A program made the position numbers and the translations under genes. A stretch of DNA of 64,000 nucleotides from Bathynomus jamesi. Taxonomy: Eukaryota; Arthropoda; Malacostraca; Isopoda; Cirolanidae. The stretch spans positions 235,001 through 299,000 of the forward strand of contig JAJOZX010005524.1 in the NCBI GenBank assembly GCA_023014485.1, given 5' to 3'. Positions 11,679 to 21,832 of the stretch are shown in pieces (positions within the stretch are counted from its first letter, which is position 1; every line of letters starts with the position of its first letter). A model generated the notes under the pieces. That model did no database searches. It was not told where the DNA came from and saw nothing but the letters and a program-made list of their open reading frames with translations.

Positions 11679-11978
11679 TTCATAACAATGAGGACTAGTC
11701 CTCGAGGTACAAGGGCAATTACGCGACTTTAATACTGAGATACCAACCAAACGGACTCCTGCTATCATACCTCTTTCACAGCCAGTAACATCTTTCAAGC
11801 ACCATACTTTATTTATTCTACAAGAACAGGAAAATCTACTATCAGCATATTAAAAGAGAAGGTTTCTCAATATTATACGCATTCGCATATCAGCTTCGTA
11901 AAGTATATAACGCTATTAACGATATCATAAAATACAGCACCAAAAATGGGAATATTTTCATTATTTTGTCCAACCCCT

Positions 11979-12600
11979 AACTAAAATTTGATTTTCATAG
12001 CTCAGGCTAACAAGTAATTAATGTCAACTATCAGCACTCGATTTTCCTTCTGTCATCTCGTTGAATAAATAAAAAGACCCAAATGACAGTCAGCGTTTTG
12101 AAAATGGCCACAGTTTTAGTTCTAAGACTGAATATCAAACTAGAACTACTGTTGTTGTTGTTCTACAGAAGCTAAGGCTAACAAAGACCCTAAGATCCAC
12201 TCTAAGGTTAACCCGAGAGAAAGAAGCGGGTAGGGGGTTAAAAGAAGAGAATAAGGGGTTAAGCAAGTCGCAAAACCTATCATTTGTGGGTTAACATTCA
12301 TTCAGAAAAAGAGAAAGAAAGACTTGCCATCAACATCCGTCTGCCACTGCCGACAAGTCGGAAAAATAGTCGAAGAGAATAAGAAAGGGGTGATGAAAGA
12401 TTAAAAGAAGTAAAATAAGAATGCCTACAAACCATGCAAACATAGTCTTAACACAAACACTGTCATACCATGCAAACTACAGACATGCAAGTAAAGAGAG
12501 GCTAGGAAAAGAAAAAAAAGTATGAAGAGTGGGTTAGTTTACACTACAAGCTACATCTAAGTTCGTGTTAGTCTAATTTTTTTTAAATATAATTTTATTG
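11979..12600. other. probable 3' UTR of CR1 copy A and unassigned sequence
   Basis: A (GTT)n run near 12149-12165 could be the microsatellite tail of the minus-strand CR1 at 12.6-17.6 kb, with 12170-12600 as its 3' UTR. That is inference from position; there is no coding signal. Confidence 0.35.
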
Positions 12601-12700
12601 CTGGCATATCACACGCTGGCATGTCACAAGCTGGCACTAATAGTCAACAGACTCATCCTCGACCATTACCCCCAGTGCTCCTGTTGCTAATTGTTTTATT

Positions 12701-13094
12701 TTAAACGACGTTAATATTTTTAAAATGCCTATCTAAACGGTTTTTAAACCCATTAACGCTGGTAGAGTTCACGACGGACGCGGGAAGATTATTCCATTTG
12801 TCAATTACTTTAAACGTCAAAAAGTTTTTAGCGATGTTAGTAATGAAACGTCTGCCCCATAATTTAACTCCGTTATTACGAGTATTGCTATTATCGAAAA
12901 TGAACACTCAAAATTTATGTTATCGATTTTATTAACGATTTTGAAAACTTCAATAAGCTCCCCGCCTAATCTCCTAGTTTCGAGTGAATGCAAGTCGAAC
13001 TCTTTAATCCTATCTTCGTAAGACTTGTTGCGTAGTGACGGAATTAGTTTCGTGGCGCGTCGTTAAACCGTTTCCAACCTATCAATATCCTCAC
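12701..13094 (-). pseudogene. C-terminal end of CR1 copy A ORF2
   Basis: Read on the minus strand this gives DIDRLETV, RATKLIPSLRNKSYEDR, DLHSLETRRLGGELIEVFKI and, in a second frame, NTRNNGVKLWGRRF and the closing KVIDKWNNLPASVVNSTSV. These are the conserved post-RT blocks seen also in copies B (26404-26694), C (31497-31900) and D (37843-38300). A stop and a frameshift near 12907 break it, and the 1 kb insertion separates it from the RT. Confidence 0.8.
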
Positions 13095-13098
13095 GCAA

Positions 13099-14132
13099 AT
13101 GTTAACCCCTCCTATGGCCTTCGTCGGTTCGAAGTTGACGGGGGTACTGGTTAGGTGGCAGCAACGGATTTGTTACTCTGGAGTAGCTGGTACCGTATAG
13201 GGAATCGCAGTAGTTTTCTTCTATACTACTATCCGATTTTTTTTTGTAGTGGATCGGAGGATTCTGTGAAGCTGATTAAATCCTCTGAAGGTTCCCCGAT
13301 TCTTCTTGTAACAGATCGGGAAATTATTTTTCTCTATTTAAGACTTAAGTTCTCTGAAGAGAACAAGGCTCGAAGGAGAAGATAAAGACTTTCTCTAACT
13401 GTAGTTTACTGCTAAAATGTTACAAGTAATGATCAGCCTCTAAGTTAGATCAGACAGTCAAAATAACCAGAATAAACACGGGAGAAATTTTGTGGGTTTA
13501 TATACCCAAATTTTATTATTATTATTTAATGTTTACTTGTTTCGTTTCTATTCTGTATAGGCTGCATTATTTTTGCACAATATTTGAAGATAAGGTAAAT
13601 TTTTTTTAGCTGTGGCAACGTCTAAACAGATAAATAAGATATTTGAAGATGAAGCCATATTTTTATCTTAAACCGCATATTGACAGATCTGATGTTATCA
13701 TGATCTACCGAGTTAACTAAAAAATGGAAATTGAACTATGCATTTTTACACTAAAACATGCATATGAGCAAAAATTAAAAGCTTAAGATTCACAATTAAA
13801 CGTTTAGGCAAGACATGACTTCATCTTTTATAACGAAGAGAGAATGTATACAAAAAATGAACATTGCAAAATTTAATCAGGTTTCATTATTAAGCTAAAT
13901 CTAAAAAAAAAAATGATTAAGTTCAAAAGAAACAATTCACCAATTATGTGACAAAAATAGGAAGCAAATCAAAATTTTATCCAAACTCGCGTTAGGCGAT
14001 TTTGGTCCTTATGTAAAAATGAATATATAAATATACGAATTATATAAATATACGAATTATATAAATGAATACAAGAATTATACGAATGAATCTAAGAATA
14101 TAAGAATATAGGAATTATTCATTGTTCATTTT
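13099..14132. mobile_element. unknown ~1.03 kb insertion in CR1 copy A
   Basis: The CR1 reading frame stops at 14135 and resumes at about 13097. ACGCAAAT on the left and ACACAAAT on the right look like an 8 bp target duplication with one change. The insert starts GTTAACCCCTCC, contains GGTTCGAAG (B-box-like) near 13127, and ends in AT-rich short repeats (ATACGAATTATATAA units, 14030-14110). No terminal inverted repeat or protein is visible. Confidence 0.5.
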
Positions 14133-15564
14133 TACACAAATACGAGCACCAAAACTGAACGGGATATTCTAAATGAGGCCTGACTAGGGACTTGTAAAGG
14201 GGCAATATAATAATCTTCGATTTAAATTCGAAATTAGGCGCTATAGAGCCCAACATCCTATTAGTTTTTGTGCAAGGCTCAGGGCACTGGTTCCTAACTT
14301 TTAAATCCTTAGATACGCGTACGCCTAAATCTACTTCCTCGTCAATGATCGCTAACTGTCTATCATCCATCGTGTACGTGTAATTGTTGTTACGAGAACC
14401 TATATGCAAAACTTTACATTTGTCTACGTTAAATTGCATCTGCCACTTATTCGTCCACTCCATAATCCTATTTACATCATCTTGGAGCCTATTTCTATCG
14501 TCCACGTTAAGAACTTTACCGCATATTTTAGTATCGTCCGCGAATTTTGACAAGTTACTGGTCAAGCCTACATCTATGTCGTTAATGTAGATTACGAATA
14601 GCAATGGGCCTAACACTGAACCCTGAGGAGCACCGCTACCTACATCCAACCACCCCGATTCCCTACCATTAACAACGAACCTCTTTTTCCTGGCACGAAG
14701 CCATTCCTCTAACCAGTTAGCTACCTGACCGCGTACACCGTGCGCTTTAATCTTCACAATTAATCTTCTATGCGGAACTGTATCGAACGCTTTATTAAAG
14801 TCTAAATAAATAACGTCAGCCGCTCTATACCTATCGTATTCGCGCACTATTTCGTTATAAAACTCTAACAAATTAGTTAAACAAAATTTATGGCGTCGAA
14901 ACCCATGCCGACTACTATTAATCAAATAGCGACTTTCTAAGTGATTGACGATACGATCCCTAACTTCAGATTCCGAAAGTTTACCGACAATTGACGTTAA
15001 GCTAATAGGCCTATAATTTTTAGCTACTCTGCGGTCACCTTTTTTAAAAATGGGCGTAACGTTAGCTAATTTGAAGTCTTCAGGAATAATCCCCGCTTCC
15101 AGTGACTGATTAAAAATCTTCGTTAAGGAGGCTACGATAACGTCTTTCAAATCAGCCAAAGCGCCGTTAGCGTCCAATAGAGGGCTTATGTTATCTTTTA
15201 TCGGCTTACGATTATTGACGTAGTCAAAAAACTTTTTCGGATTATGTTTACTATCCGCAGCTATAAGTATCTCTAAATTACGCTTAGCATTCTTAACACA
15301 TCTTTTAACCTGACGTCTAAGCTCGATATATCTATTAAAGTTAGCTACCGTGCCATTGCGCTTAAGTCTATACGTTCTGTTACGTTCGTTTATGAACTCG
15401 CCTGTTTCCCTAGTCCACCACTTGGGCCTACCATGATTTCTAGCGCGCTTGGGCCTACGAGGAATAAACTCCCTTTCGATATTCAAAAAACTTTCTTCAA
15501 ACGCCTCCCAATGAAAATATGCGTCATTACCCATAAATAAATTATCCCAGTCCACTACATTCAT
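14119..15564 (-). CDS. CR1 copy A ORF2: linker and reverse transcriptase
   Basis: This 481-codon frame holds most of a non-LTR reverse transcriptase, which copies the element RNA at a nicked target. In order: a Trp-rich linker (RPKWWTRETGEFINERN), the RT entry block (ANVTPIFKKGDRR, YRPISLTS), GFRRHKFCLTNLLEF, motif A (DVIYLDFNKAFDTVP) with its catalytic Asp, motif B (APQGSVLGPLLF), and motif C (KFADDTKI) with both catalytic Asps present. The thumb follows, then the frame runs into the insertion at 14134 and stops. The true protein begins far upstream in the endonuclease; the first Met here is not a biological start. There are no internal stops in 1.4 kb. Confidence 0.8.
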   Translation of the reverse strand: MNVVDWDNLFMGNDAYFHWEAFEESFLNIEREFIPRRPKRARNHGRPKWWTRETGEFINERNRTYRLKRNGTVANFNRYIELRRQVKRCVKNAKRNLEILIAADSKHNPKKFFDYVNNRKPIKDNISPLLDANGALADLKDVIVASLTKIFNQSLEAGIIPEDFKLANVTPIFKKGDRRVAKNYRPISLTSIVGKLSESEVRDRIVNHLESRYLINSSRHGFRRHKFCLTNLLEFYNEIVREYDRYRAADVIYLDFNKAFDTVPHRRLIVKIKAHGVRGQVANWLEEWLRARKKRFVVNGRESGWLDVGSGAPQGSVLGPLLFVIYINDIDVGLTSNLSKFADDTKICGKVLNVDDRNRLQDDVNRIMEWTNKWQMQFNVDKCKVLHIGSRNNNYTYTMDDRQLAIIDEEVDLGVRVSKDLKVRNQCPEPCTKTNRMLGSIAPNFEFKSKIIILPLYKSLVRPHLEYPVQFWCSYLCKNEQ

Positions 15565-16620
15565 CCTATCCGCAAAATTATCAAAATTAGCCTCCGAAAA
15601 TCAGGGACTTATATTACATTACTATCCTTACTATTTTCTATCAATAGCTTAAACCTAATAATTTGGTGATCACTACATCTCAACTCTCACCTACTTCCAA
15701 ACCTTCGACTATATTTTCGTCGTTCGTCATCACCACGTCTAAAATATTGTCACCACTCGTTGGTTCGGTAACCATCTGTAGTAAAAATTATCTTCCATGA
15801 ACTCAAATCAGTCTCAAACCCTCATCATTACCAGTAAAAGTCTCGTAATTAATGTTAGGGCAGTTGAAGTCTCCAACAACTATACTATCCCGATAATTAA
15901 TAAAGTTACCAAGAAGTATGTAAAATCTAGTAACGGTATCGAGGGGTTAACGGGGAGGTCTCTAAAGAACAACAGTATTAAAGCTAATACTACGCGCCCT
16001 AACTTCAACGCATATCGTATTAATTGCTGCCGGAAAATCTATCTTAACCTCGATAGCCCTATGAGAATTACGAATGTACAACAAAAACGTCGCCACCAAT
16101 CCTATGGGATCACCTGAAGATCAGGGCCCCCAGCCTTCGTTAGTTAGTCTTATAAGGCTAACTAACGAAAATATCACGACTTAACTTAACCAATCGTCAA
16201 GGGCGTACAGTTGACCTAACGATTGGCTAGTTTAAGTCGTGATATTTTCGTTAGTTAGACTTATAAGGCTAACTAGAGAAGGCTGGGGTCCCTGATCTTC
16301 AGGTGATCCATCCTATGTAACCTATCATTAGTAAAAAATTTAAAACCCGCTATATCAAGTTCCCCCAATAAGTCCCGATTTAAGATATTTAACTACGTTT
16401 CGGTTATAGCAATTATATCGTAGTTCTCGGAATAAATTATCGCCTTAAATTCGTTCAATTTATTTCTAACACTACGCGCGTTACAATAAAAGACTTTTAA
16501 ATTATTTTTTATCACGGATCGACGTTTTAAAATATTTTTCACGTCGGGCAGGCATTTCCCGGACCCACAACGTTTAAAGAGTGCTTTGACCTATACAGCT
16601 TTCGAACGTTCTCATTGATT
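15565..16620 (-). pseudogene. decayed endonuclease domain of CR1 copy A
   Basis: Fragments on the minus strand include VGDFNCPNINYETF, the Asp-Asn block of the apurinic-type endonuclease, then EPTSGDNILDVVMTNDENIV and DHQIIRF, where the catalytic Asp-His pair sits. Stops and frameshifts break it repeatedly, and a MITE interrupts it at 16107-16309. In an intact element this domain nicks the target DNA for reverse transcription. Confidence 0.65.
16107..16309. mobile_element. MITE, 203 bp, hAT-type 8 bp duplication
   Basis: The ends GGATCACCTGAAGATCAGGG and its inverse are flanked by exact ATCCTATG copies (16099-16106, 16310-16317). The interior is itself palindromic and contains ACGAAAATATCACGACTTAA, a core also found in three other small elements of this window. 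It interrupts the CR1 endonuclease. Confidence 0.9.
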
Positions 16621-16856
16621 AACATACCTAGCCTAGCATTCCCTATTTCATTGAAATGCACTCCCATCTTTTATAAAAAGGGTAGGATCATTAAATTCTG
16701 ACCACAGCTTTACGAAGGGTACATTTCCTGAGCACAAATCTCTTCTAGTTTAGTGTTCAAAAAATATTGTTTTTAATGTAATCCTAAAATTTAAACCGTG
16801 CCTAGGGGTAATACCTAGAACTAAAGACCTATCTGACCTTGCCTTTAGGGACCTAA

Positions 16857-17514
16857 TTAACCCTTGTATCTCTCCAAAAGGTCAGGCACTCTCGTATCGG
16901 GCCTATACGACTCGTTGCCCCCTACCATCGTCACCAACATCGAGTGACGGGAGGCAACATCAACTCTATCTACTTCGTCTCTAATTCTGTCAACCCTGGC
17001 CCCTGGTAGTTCAACGAAATCCTTATCCATATGACGCACTGAGGAGTCCCCAATTAAAATCGTTTCCCCCTCGTTCGAAACCTCGATAGGAGGAGATGAT
17101 TCCTATCACCTAACGTACGTGGCCTAGCTCCACCCTTAACTACTCTAAATCCCTCCCCGTCTATTAATCTCGGACGAACCTTAACCCCTTCCTCAACTCT
17201 GTTTAACCTTCCCGATAAGATACCTATAGTAGAAAGTAGGTTCCTAACCTCACCCTTCAACTTACTAACGTCTTCAACGTTAGTATAGGTTCGGCCTTCG
17301 TCAACTGTAAGCCTACCCCTGCCCTCATCAAGCGTTGTAATCTTTCCGTCACCTGGCGTACACTACATTTTAAATCAACTATCTCTTCGCTTAACTCACA
17401 AGAGAAACAAAACGATCTCTCAGTAATCGCCATAGGACCGTCGTTGTAATCTTTAAAATCAGTATACCACCGATTAACCCCACACCTAGCACACGACGCT
17501 TTCTGCGACGACAT
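16857..17514 (-). pseudogene. CR1 copy A ORF1: Cys-rich N-terminus and esterase
   Basis: The frame opens with SCARCGVNRWYTDF and FCFSCELSEEIVDL, a CxxC...CxxC zinc-binding pattern followed by a likely coiled coil, then shifts frame at about 17257. The esterase blocks follow on the minus strand: IGDSSVRHMDKDF (GDS block) around 17060-17030, then VTMVGGNESY (the usual GGND, here GGNE) near 16920. SGNH-type esterases in CR1 ORF1 are documented; the role may be lipid or membrane association. At least two frameshifts make this a pseudogene. Confidence 0.7.
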
Positions 17515-17560
17515 CGCGCAAGTTAAGGTAGTTAACGTTTATAACCGTCACAAGTTTAAC

Positions 17561-18035
17561 TTAAATTAAGTTGGCACGCTATGAAAACTTCTAAATCGCT
17601 AAAAACCACTAATATTCAGTTACTTAACTAGGTTAATATTGGATTTTACTCCCAGTCACAAGCAGTTGAACAAGTACTATATATTGAATTGCCATTAAAA
17701 ACTGTCTAAAAAAATATATATCTTGTGCAAATTTGTTCAAATATACTTTTTTTTAATAAATTATATTTCCTGTTTTGGCTATAATGTACTTTTTTTCATA
17801 AAATATTTTTCCTGATTTGGCTATTTTTTCTCTACTCTGGCGACTTAATTAGTTTATTGTTTTCTGTTCTGGTTATTTTTTTTTCTAATTGCATTCAGTT
17901 TGGTGGTGTTTGCTATAGAATTATGACGTGCCGTTCGTGTGATTTCGACTTTGAGGACTTGATTCGTCATGTCCCCTAGATGAAGACAAAGCATTGGATG
18001 TTTTTATCAATTACGGCATTATTCTCTCATCCTTG
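17561..18035. other. T-rich sequence, nothing recognised
   Basis: A roughly 60 bp block containing TTTTGGCTAT or a variant is repeated two to three times near 17745-17880. The start may include the CR1 copy A 5' end; no gene is seen. Confidence 0.35.
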
Positions 18036-18197
18036 CCTGAAATGTGACAGTGAGTGCCTAATACGAAAAGATCAGAAGATATTTAAGTGAAATATTAACC
18101 TGTTAGGTTAATTGAATGCTCGGTTAGGTCAACTGTACGCTCTTGATGATTGGTTAGGTTAAGTCGTGATATTTTCGTTAGTTTAAACGAAAATGAC
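18036..18197 (-). repeat. dispersed repeat with palindromic core, copy 1
   Basis: It matches 57924-58100 in inverted orientation (GATCAGAAGATATTTA, CCTGTTA, GATTGGTTAGGTTAAG) and ends with a short palindrome around TTCGTTAGTTTAAACGAAAA. The same core occurs in the MITEs at 16107 and 62359. Confidence 0.7.
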
Positions 18198-18391
18198 GAG
18201 AACAAACTTTTCTGGTTAATTTTGAGGTGTTTTGCACGTTTCCTGTGGTAATGCGTCGTTTACGAGATCTCGTAACATGAACATATCCTATATGTTTATG
18301 CTACGATATCTCAAAAACTACGCATTTGCACAGGAAATCAATGGCAGATTCGTGCAAAGCACCTCAAAATTGACCAGAAACGTTTGCTCTC
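18198..18391. mobile_element. foldback MITE, 194 bp
   Basis: The outer 40 bases (GAGAACAAACTTTTCTGG ... TGCACG) are inverted at the right end (CGTGCAAAGC ... TTTGCTCTC), and the pairing continues into the interior. No clear target duplication is seen because the left flank is itself a repeat. Confidence 0.75.
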
Positions 18392-18780
18392 ATATAAAAC
18401 CAGATTGGGATAAAATCCAATATTTACCCTTAATGATGACAATGCGATATAAATGCAAGTATATAAAATTCAGAACTTTCCAACAGTGAATATCCAAAAG
18501 TAGAGACAATATCAGAGAGCCCAGGGAATGCCTCCGCTCAGTAAGGAGTCTGGCTGATGATGATGATGAGCTGTGATCCTCAACCCATTATTGCGTTGCG
18601 TCTCTTTCTTTGAATTTATAAAACACTTTAAGTGAAAGTAAATTACTCTTTTCATAACTTTCCTTTAAATGGTTTCTTTTGAGATTTTCCTTTTGTTTTT
18701 CGATGGAGTTTTTTTCAATGGTATTCAGGTATGAAAAGGATTTGCTTTGATCTGGCAACAAATTGAAATATGAACTAATG
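18392..18780. other. unassigned sequence
   Basis: A short (GAT)n run near 18558 is the only structure seen. Confidence 0.35.
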
Positions 18781-18788
18781 GATTAATG

Positions 18789-19009
18789 CAGCGTTTCCCA
18801 AACTATGGGTAAATTACCCCATTGAGGTAATTTGGCTTTTTCACTGGGGTAATTTGGTACTCTGCAAGTACTTCTAAAGTACAGAAAGTGCATAAATAAC
18901 GACGACAACACTGGGACTGGCTTTACGTGGGGTACAGGAAGGGTGGGGGTCATTATGAAGGTATCCATGTGAAAATGGGGTAACGACTCAAAAAGTTTGG
19001 GAACCACTG
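18789..19009. mobile_element. hAT MITE, 221 bp
   Basis: The ends CAGCGTTTCCCAAACT and AGTTTGGGAACCACTG match the widespread hAT terminus, and GATTAATG is duplicated exactly (18781-18788, 19010-19017). There is no coding capacity. Confidence 0.9.
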
Positions 19010-19197
19010 GATTAATGTATAAACACATGACAAAAGTTCATGTTTTAGGTCCCCCTTTTATCTCTTCATCAAAAGTACAACAGGAGTTACAGTAATACTA
19101 GGAAGGGAAAAATATATATATATCGTAAAGAACGACGCTTGTATAGGAGAACATTCCGCGCAAGATGAGGAGGGAGAACGAACAAATGAAAAAATGA

Positions 19198-19272
19198 GGT
19201 AACCACCCGGGAATCGAACCCGGGATCTTCCGATTGCCGGTCAGATATGATAACCACTACACCATGGTCCTC
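19198..19272 (-). tRNA. tRNA-like sequence, unit 1 (probably not functional)
   Basis: The minus strand has a perfect A box TGGTGTAGTGG and B box GGTTCGATTCC, a T arm with five pairs, and an anticodon arm TCTGA/TCGGA around the loop CCGGCAA. The loop would give anticodon GGC, but position 33 is C and not U, and the acceptor ends pair poorly. I read it as a tRNA-derived repeat with intact pol III promoter elements, not a working tRNA gene. Confidence 0.5.
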
Positions 19273-19468
19273 ACTCGATCAGAAGTCGTAATTCTCCTAC
19301 ATACGCGCAGAAACCAATGCCCCGAGGGGGGCACCTCCCGCATGCCGCACCTATATATACATTTCAACTGCAAAGAACACGCAGTATAATTAACGTAAAG
19401 AACGACGCTTGTATAGGAGAACATCCCACGCAAGATGAGGAGGGAGAACGAACAAATGAAAAAAATGA

Positions 19469-19543
19469 GGTAACCACCCGGGAATCGAACCTGGGATCTT
19501 CCGTTTGCCGGTCAGATATGATAACCACTACACCATGGTCCTC
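19469..19543 (-). tRNA. tRNA-like sequence, unit 2 (degenerate)
   Basis: Same layout as unit 1, with A box and B box intact. Extra changes break one pair in the anticodon stem (TCTGA/ACGGA) and one in the T stem (CCAGG/CCCGG), which argues against function. Confidence 0.45.
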
Positions 19544-19709
19544 ACTCGATCAGAAGTCGTAATTCTCCTACATACGCGCAGAAACCAATGCCCCGAGGGG
19601 GGCACCTCCCGCATGCCGCACCTATATATACACATTTCAACTGCAAAGAACACGCAGTATAATTAACGTAAAGAACGACGCTTGTATAGGAGAACATTCC
19701 GCGCAAGAT

Positions 19710-20300
19710 ATATATATATATATTAGATGTCTATGTTTAGGCACAAACGGGTGTCGTGAGTTGAAAGAGTCTGTATAGATCGTGACAGTCAGACTATGGT
19801 TAAAGGGAAAGGCAGATAGCTCAGAATTTAGGCTTGCGAATGGGACACTTCATGTCATCGTGGAAAAATTCTTTTCAGACAAATGAACAAGAAAGTAGAA
19901 ATCGGCTAAGACGGCCATCATTGGTTAAAAAAATAAATAAACGAAAACAAAGAACTCTCGCTCGCCGCGTGAGTTTCAGTCAAAGTACAAGGCTAGTACA
20001 ACTTACAAGTACTTACTAGTATAAGTACAAACTCAAATGAGTTTTATTACAGCTAAAAGCTTAACGTCATTTAGTCTACAGTGGAAGTGTTACTGAGTGG
20101 AAACTCTGCCTTTATCCGCCAACGTAGTGTGAATATTAACATGGGCCACGAAAATATGTATAGCGTTTTATGAGGTTAATTCTGTTTTCTTACGAGTTTC
20201 ACTTTCTCAAATACTTGCAAATGTGTATGGGCTAATTAAGTACTGCTACGTATCACACCTCCAGCACTACCCACCCATAAAAAGAGACAAAATAGGTATA
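19710..20300. other. unassigned sequence
   Basis: No motif is assignable. An open frame at 19834-20019 has no family features. Confidence 0.35.
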
Positions 20301-20309
20301 GGTTCTTTC

Positions 20310-20500
20310 TTGAAAACCAAAGAAATTTGGAACCGCCTTGGACATCATTTGCAACGAAGACCTTCTTCCACATCTGTGGAACTTCAGCAAAACCTTGATC
20401 ATGGCATAATACAAAAACAAACTGCTTTTATGCCGAAACCCTTCATGAGGCTCATGGAGAAGCTACTCCATAATAATTTACTTTTTATCTATTGTGTCTG
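20310..20500 (+). pseudogene. possible Tc1-like transposase C-terminus
   Basis: The frame reads NRLGHHLQRRPSST, VELQQNL and MPKPFMRLMEKLLHN, which resembles the last helices of Tc1-like transposases (LGRxVxRR, then a Met-Pro block before the end). No catalytic residues are included, so the call is weak. Confidence 0.35.
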
Positions 20501-20580
20501 CAGCTTGTGCACAATATGGTTCACACTGTTACGAGGATGGTTATTTCATTCAAGAAAGACTAATATATATATATATATAT

Positions 20581-20903
20581 GTAGAAAGGAGGGGCCAAAG
20601 GTAGGTGCCCGCAAAAATGCCCCCTTTATAAGAAAAAGAGAACCAAAATCAAGGTCTCTAATGCTCACGATGCTATATTTTTTTTTGTTTTAATAAATTT
20701 TGGAAAGATTGTGGAATGTGTAAAATGCATGCTTGTGTAGTGAAGAATAGAGGGAGAAATGGGTGTTTGAGAGCATGCTGGACTGCTCACAGGGTAGATG
20801 AGAGATAGAAAAAGGTCAGCTAAGGAGTTACAGCATTCCCTGTCTCCTGCCTAACATCCTCCAGGAGTACCTCCCTGGTCAATTGGTGTCTACAATCTCC
20901 TCC
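20581..20903 (-). mobile_element. deleted LINE of family J (5' UTR fused to 3' tail), copy 2
   Basis: On the minus strand it opens with the family J leader (GACACCAATTGACCAGGG, TCTACCCTGTGAGCAGTCC) and, after AATCTTTCCAAAATTTA, passes directly into the 3' tail (GACCTTGATTTTGG ... GGCCCCTCCTTTCTAC). The junction is the same as in 5285-5648, so the two are copies of one deleted form. Confidence 0.75.
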
Positions 20904-20921
20904 TATAACCCTCCTCCTAAT

Positions 20922-20923
20922 AA

Positions 20924-20960
<37 letters not shown>

Positions 20961-21055
20961 TATATATATATTTTATATATATATATTTTATATATATATA
21001 TTTTATATATATATATTTTATATATATATATTTATATATATATTATATATATATA
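20922..21055. repeat. (TA)n with interspersed TTTTATA units
   Basis: Runs of (TA)n are broken by TTTTATATATATA units of about 20 bases. Confidence 0.9.
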
Positions 21056-21281
21056 CACGGTGAACCAAAAGTAGGTGGACAGTAGGTTGAATACGGTTTG
21101 TGTTATATTATATTATAACTATGGTGTTCATTATAACTATGGTGTTTGTGTTATATTATATTAAATATTATAACTAAATTTATTTAAATTTTATTTTGTA
21201 TTATAGTATACAAAAAAATTAAATATGTATTCTCAAAATAAACGTTATCATTTACTGTCCACCTACATTTGGTTCACCCTA
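21056..21281. mobile_element. mariner-type MITE, 226 bp
   Basis: CACGGTGAACCAAAAGTAGG and the inverse of its right end (CCTACATTTGGTTCACCCTA) form ~29 base terminal repeats. It lies in (TA)n. No transposase is present. Confidence 0.75.
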
Positions 21282-21832
21282 TATATATTATATATACATA
21301 TATATTATATATACATATATATTATATATATATATTAGCTTACACGACCAGTCAAAAAATGACGAGTTGGAGTTTTAAATTTCTTATCAACATAACTAAC
21401 GAACCATCTTTCAACTTCAGTTCGTTGGGTGGCATTCCAGAAGGTGTCTGTGCATTAAAAAATTCAACAGTAAAGTTTATCAAGTTTTCAGACTTATCAC
21501 TAATTATCGAATCTGTACTTTAATATAACTTCACACCACCTGAAATAAACTTCAAAACTTCGTTGTTCAGCATCAACGCGTTCTTGTTCTTTGTAGTAAT
21601 TATGATTTTCTTTGATATTATTTGTTCATTTCTGATATTTATACAACTTCCGTAAATTGCTTTACTAATGTAGTCCTTCTATAATCGTCGCCATCGACTA
21701 TCGTCGTTTTGATCTATCGCCGTTCCCTATTTAACACCATTATTTCGTTAATCGCCCTCCCTCTATTAATCGACGTCTGCACGCGGGGCATCAGTCAGCC
21801 AGTGTCTAGGAGCCACAGATGGAGAAGGCAAG

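Larger units (their letters stand above)
10660..11830 (-). pseudogene. Tc1-like transposase N-terminus, split by a hAT
   Basis: On the minus strand 11830-11690 encodes GCERGMIAGVRLVGISVLK, the first helix-turn-helix of a Tc1-like transposase. After the hAT (10917-11678) the frame region 10900-10660 gives DRRTLLEAVKRREPKTAASK and SELNNSVKKPVS, the second DNA-binding half. No catalytic DDE part is present. A plus-strand copy of the first helix lies at 10470-10640, which makes the whole structure palindromic. The gene is dead. Confidence 0.65.
9460..11978 (-). mobile_element. Tc1-like element, outermost shell of a nested insertion
   Basis: The left end (AGATGGACAAAATAATG, 9464-9480) and right end (its counterpart ATTATTTTGTCCAACCCC, 11960-11977) are the outer termini of long inverted arms that share GCGTTATATACTTTA, TAATATGCTGATA and the start of the transposase. 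Once the three inner insertions are removed, the left and right arms align over about 250 bp. The element is thus a palindromic derivative of a Tc1-like transposon. Confidence 0.7.
12600..17560 (-). mobile_element. CR1-like LINE, copy A
   Basis: Minus-strand element with ORF1 (Cys-rich N-terminus and esterase) at 17514-16857, endonuclease at about 16620-15565, RT at 15564-14119 and the C-terminal end at 13094-12701. ORF1 with an esterase is typical of CR1 elements (known from the family). Two foreign insertions break it: an unknown 1 kb segment (13099-14132) and a 203 bp MITE (16107-16309). It is clearly distinct in sequence from copies B, C and D. Confidence 0.8.
19125..19709 (-). repeat. 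tandem array (period ~270 bp) of a tRNA-like unit
   Basis: GTAAAGAACGACGCTTGTAT starts units at 19125, 19395 and 19668, giving two full units and a 40 base start of a third. Each full unit carries one tRNA-like sequence on the minus strand. (TA)n tracts bound the array on both sides. Confidence 0.85.

Noticed and set aside
19198..19543. Functional tRNA-Ala(GGC) genes
   Set aside because: U33 is replaced by C, the acceptor stem pairs poorly and the second unit has more mismatches; the units sit in a tandem repeat.
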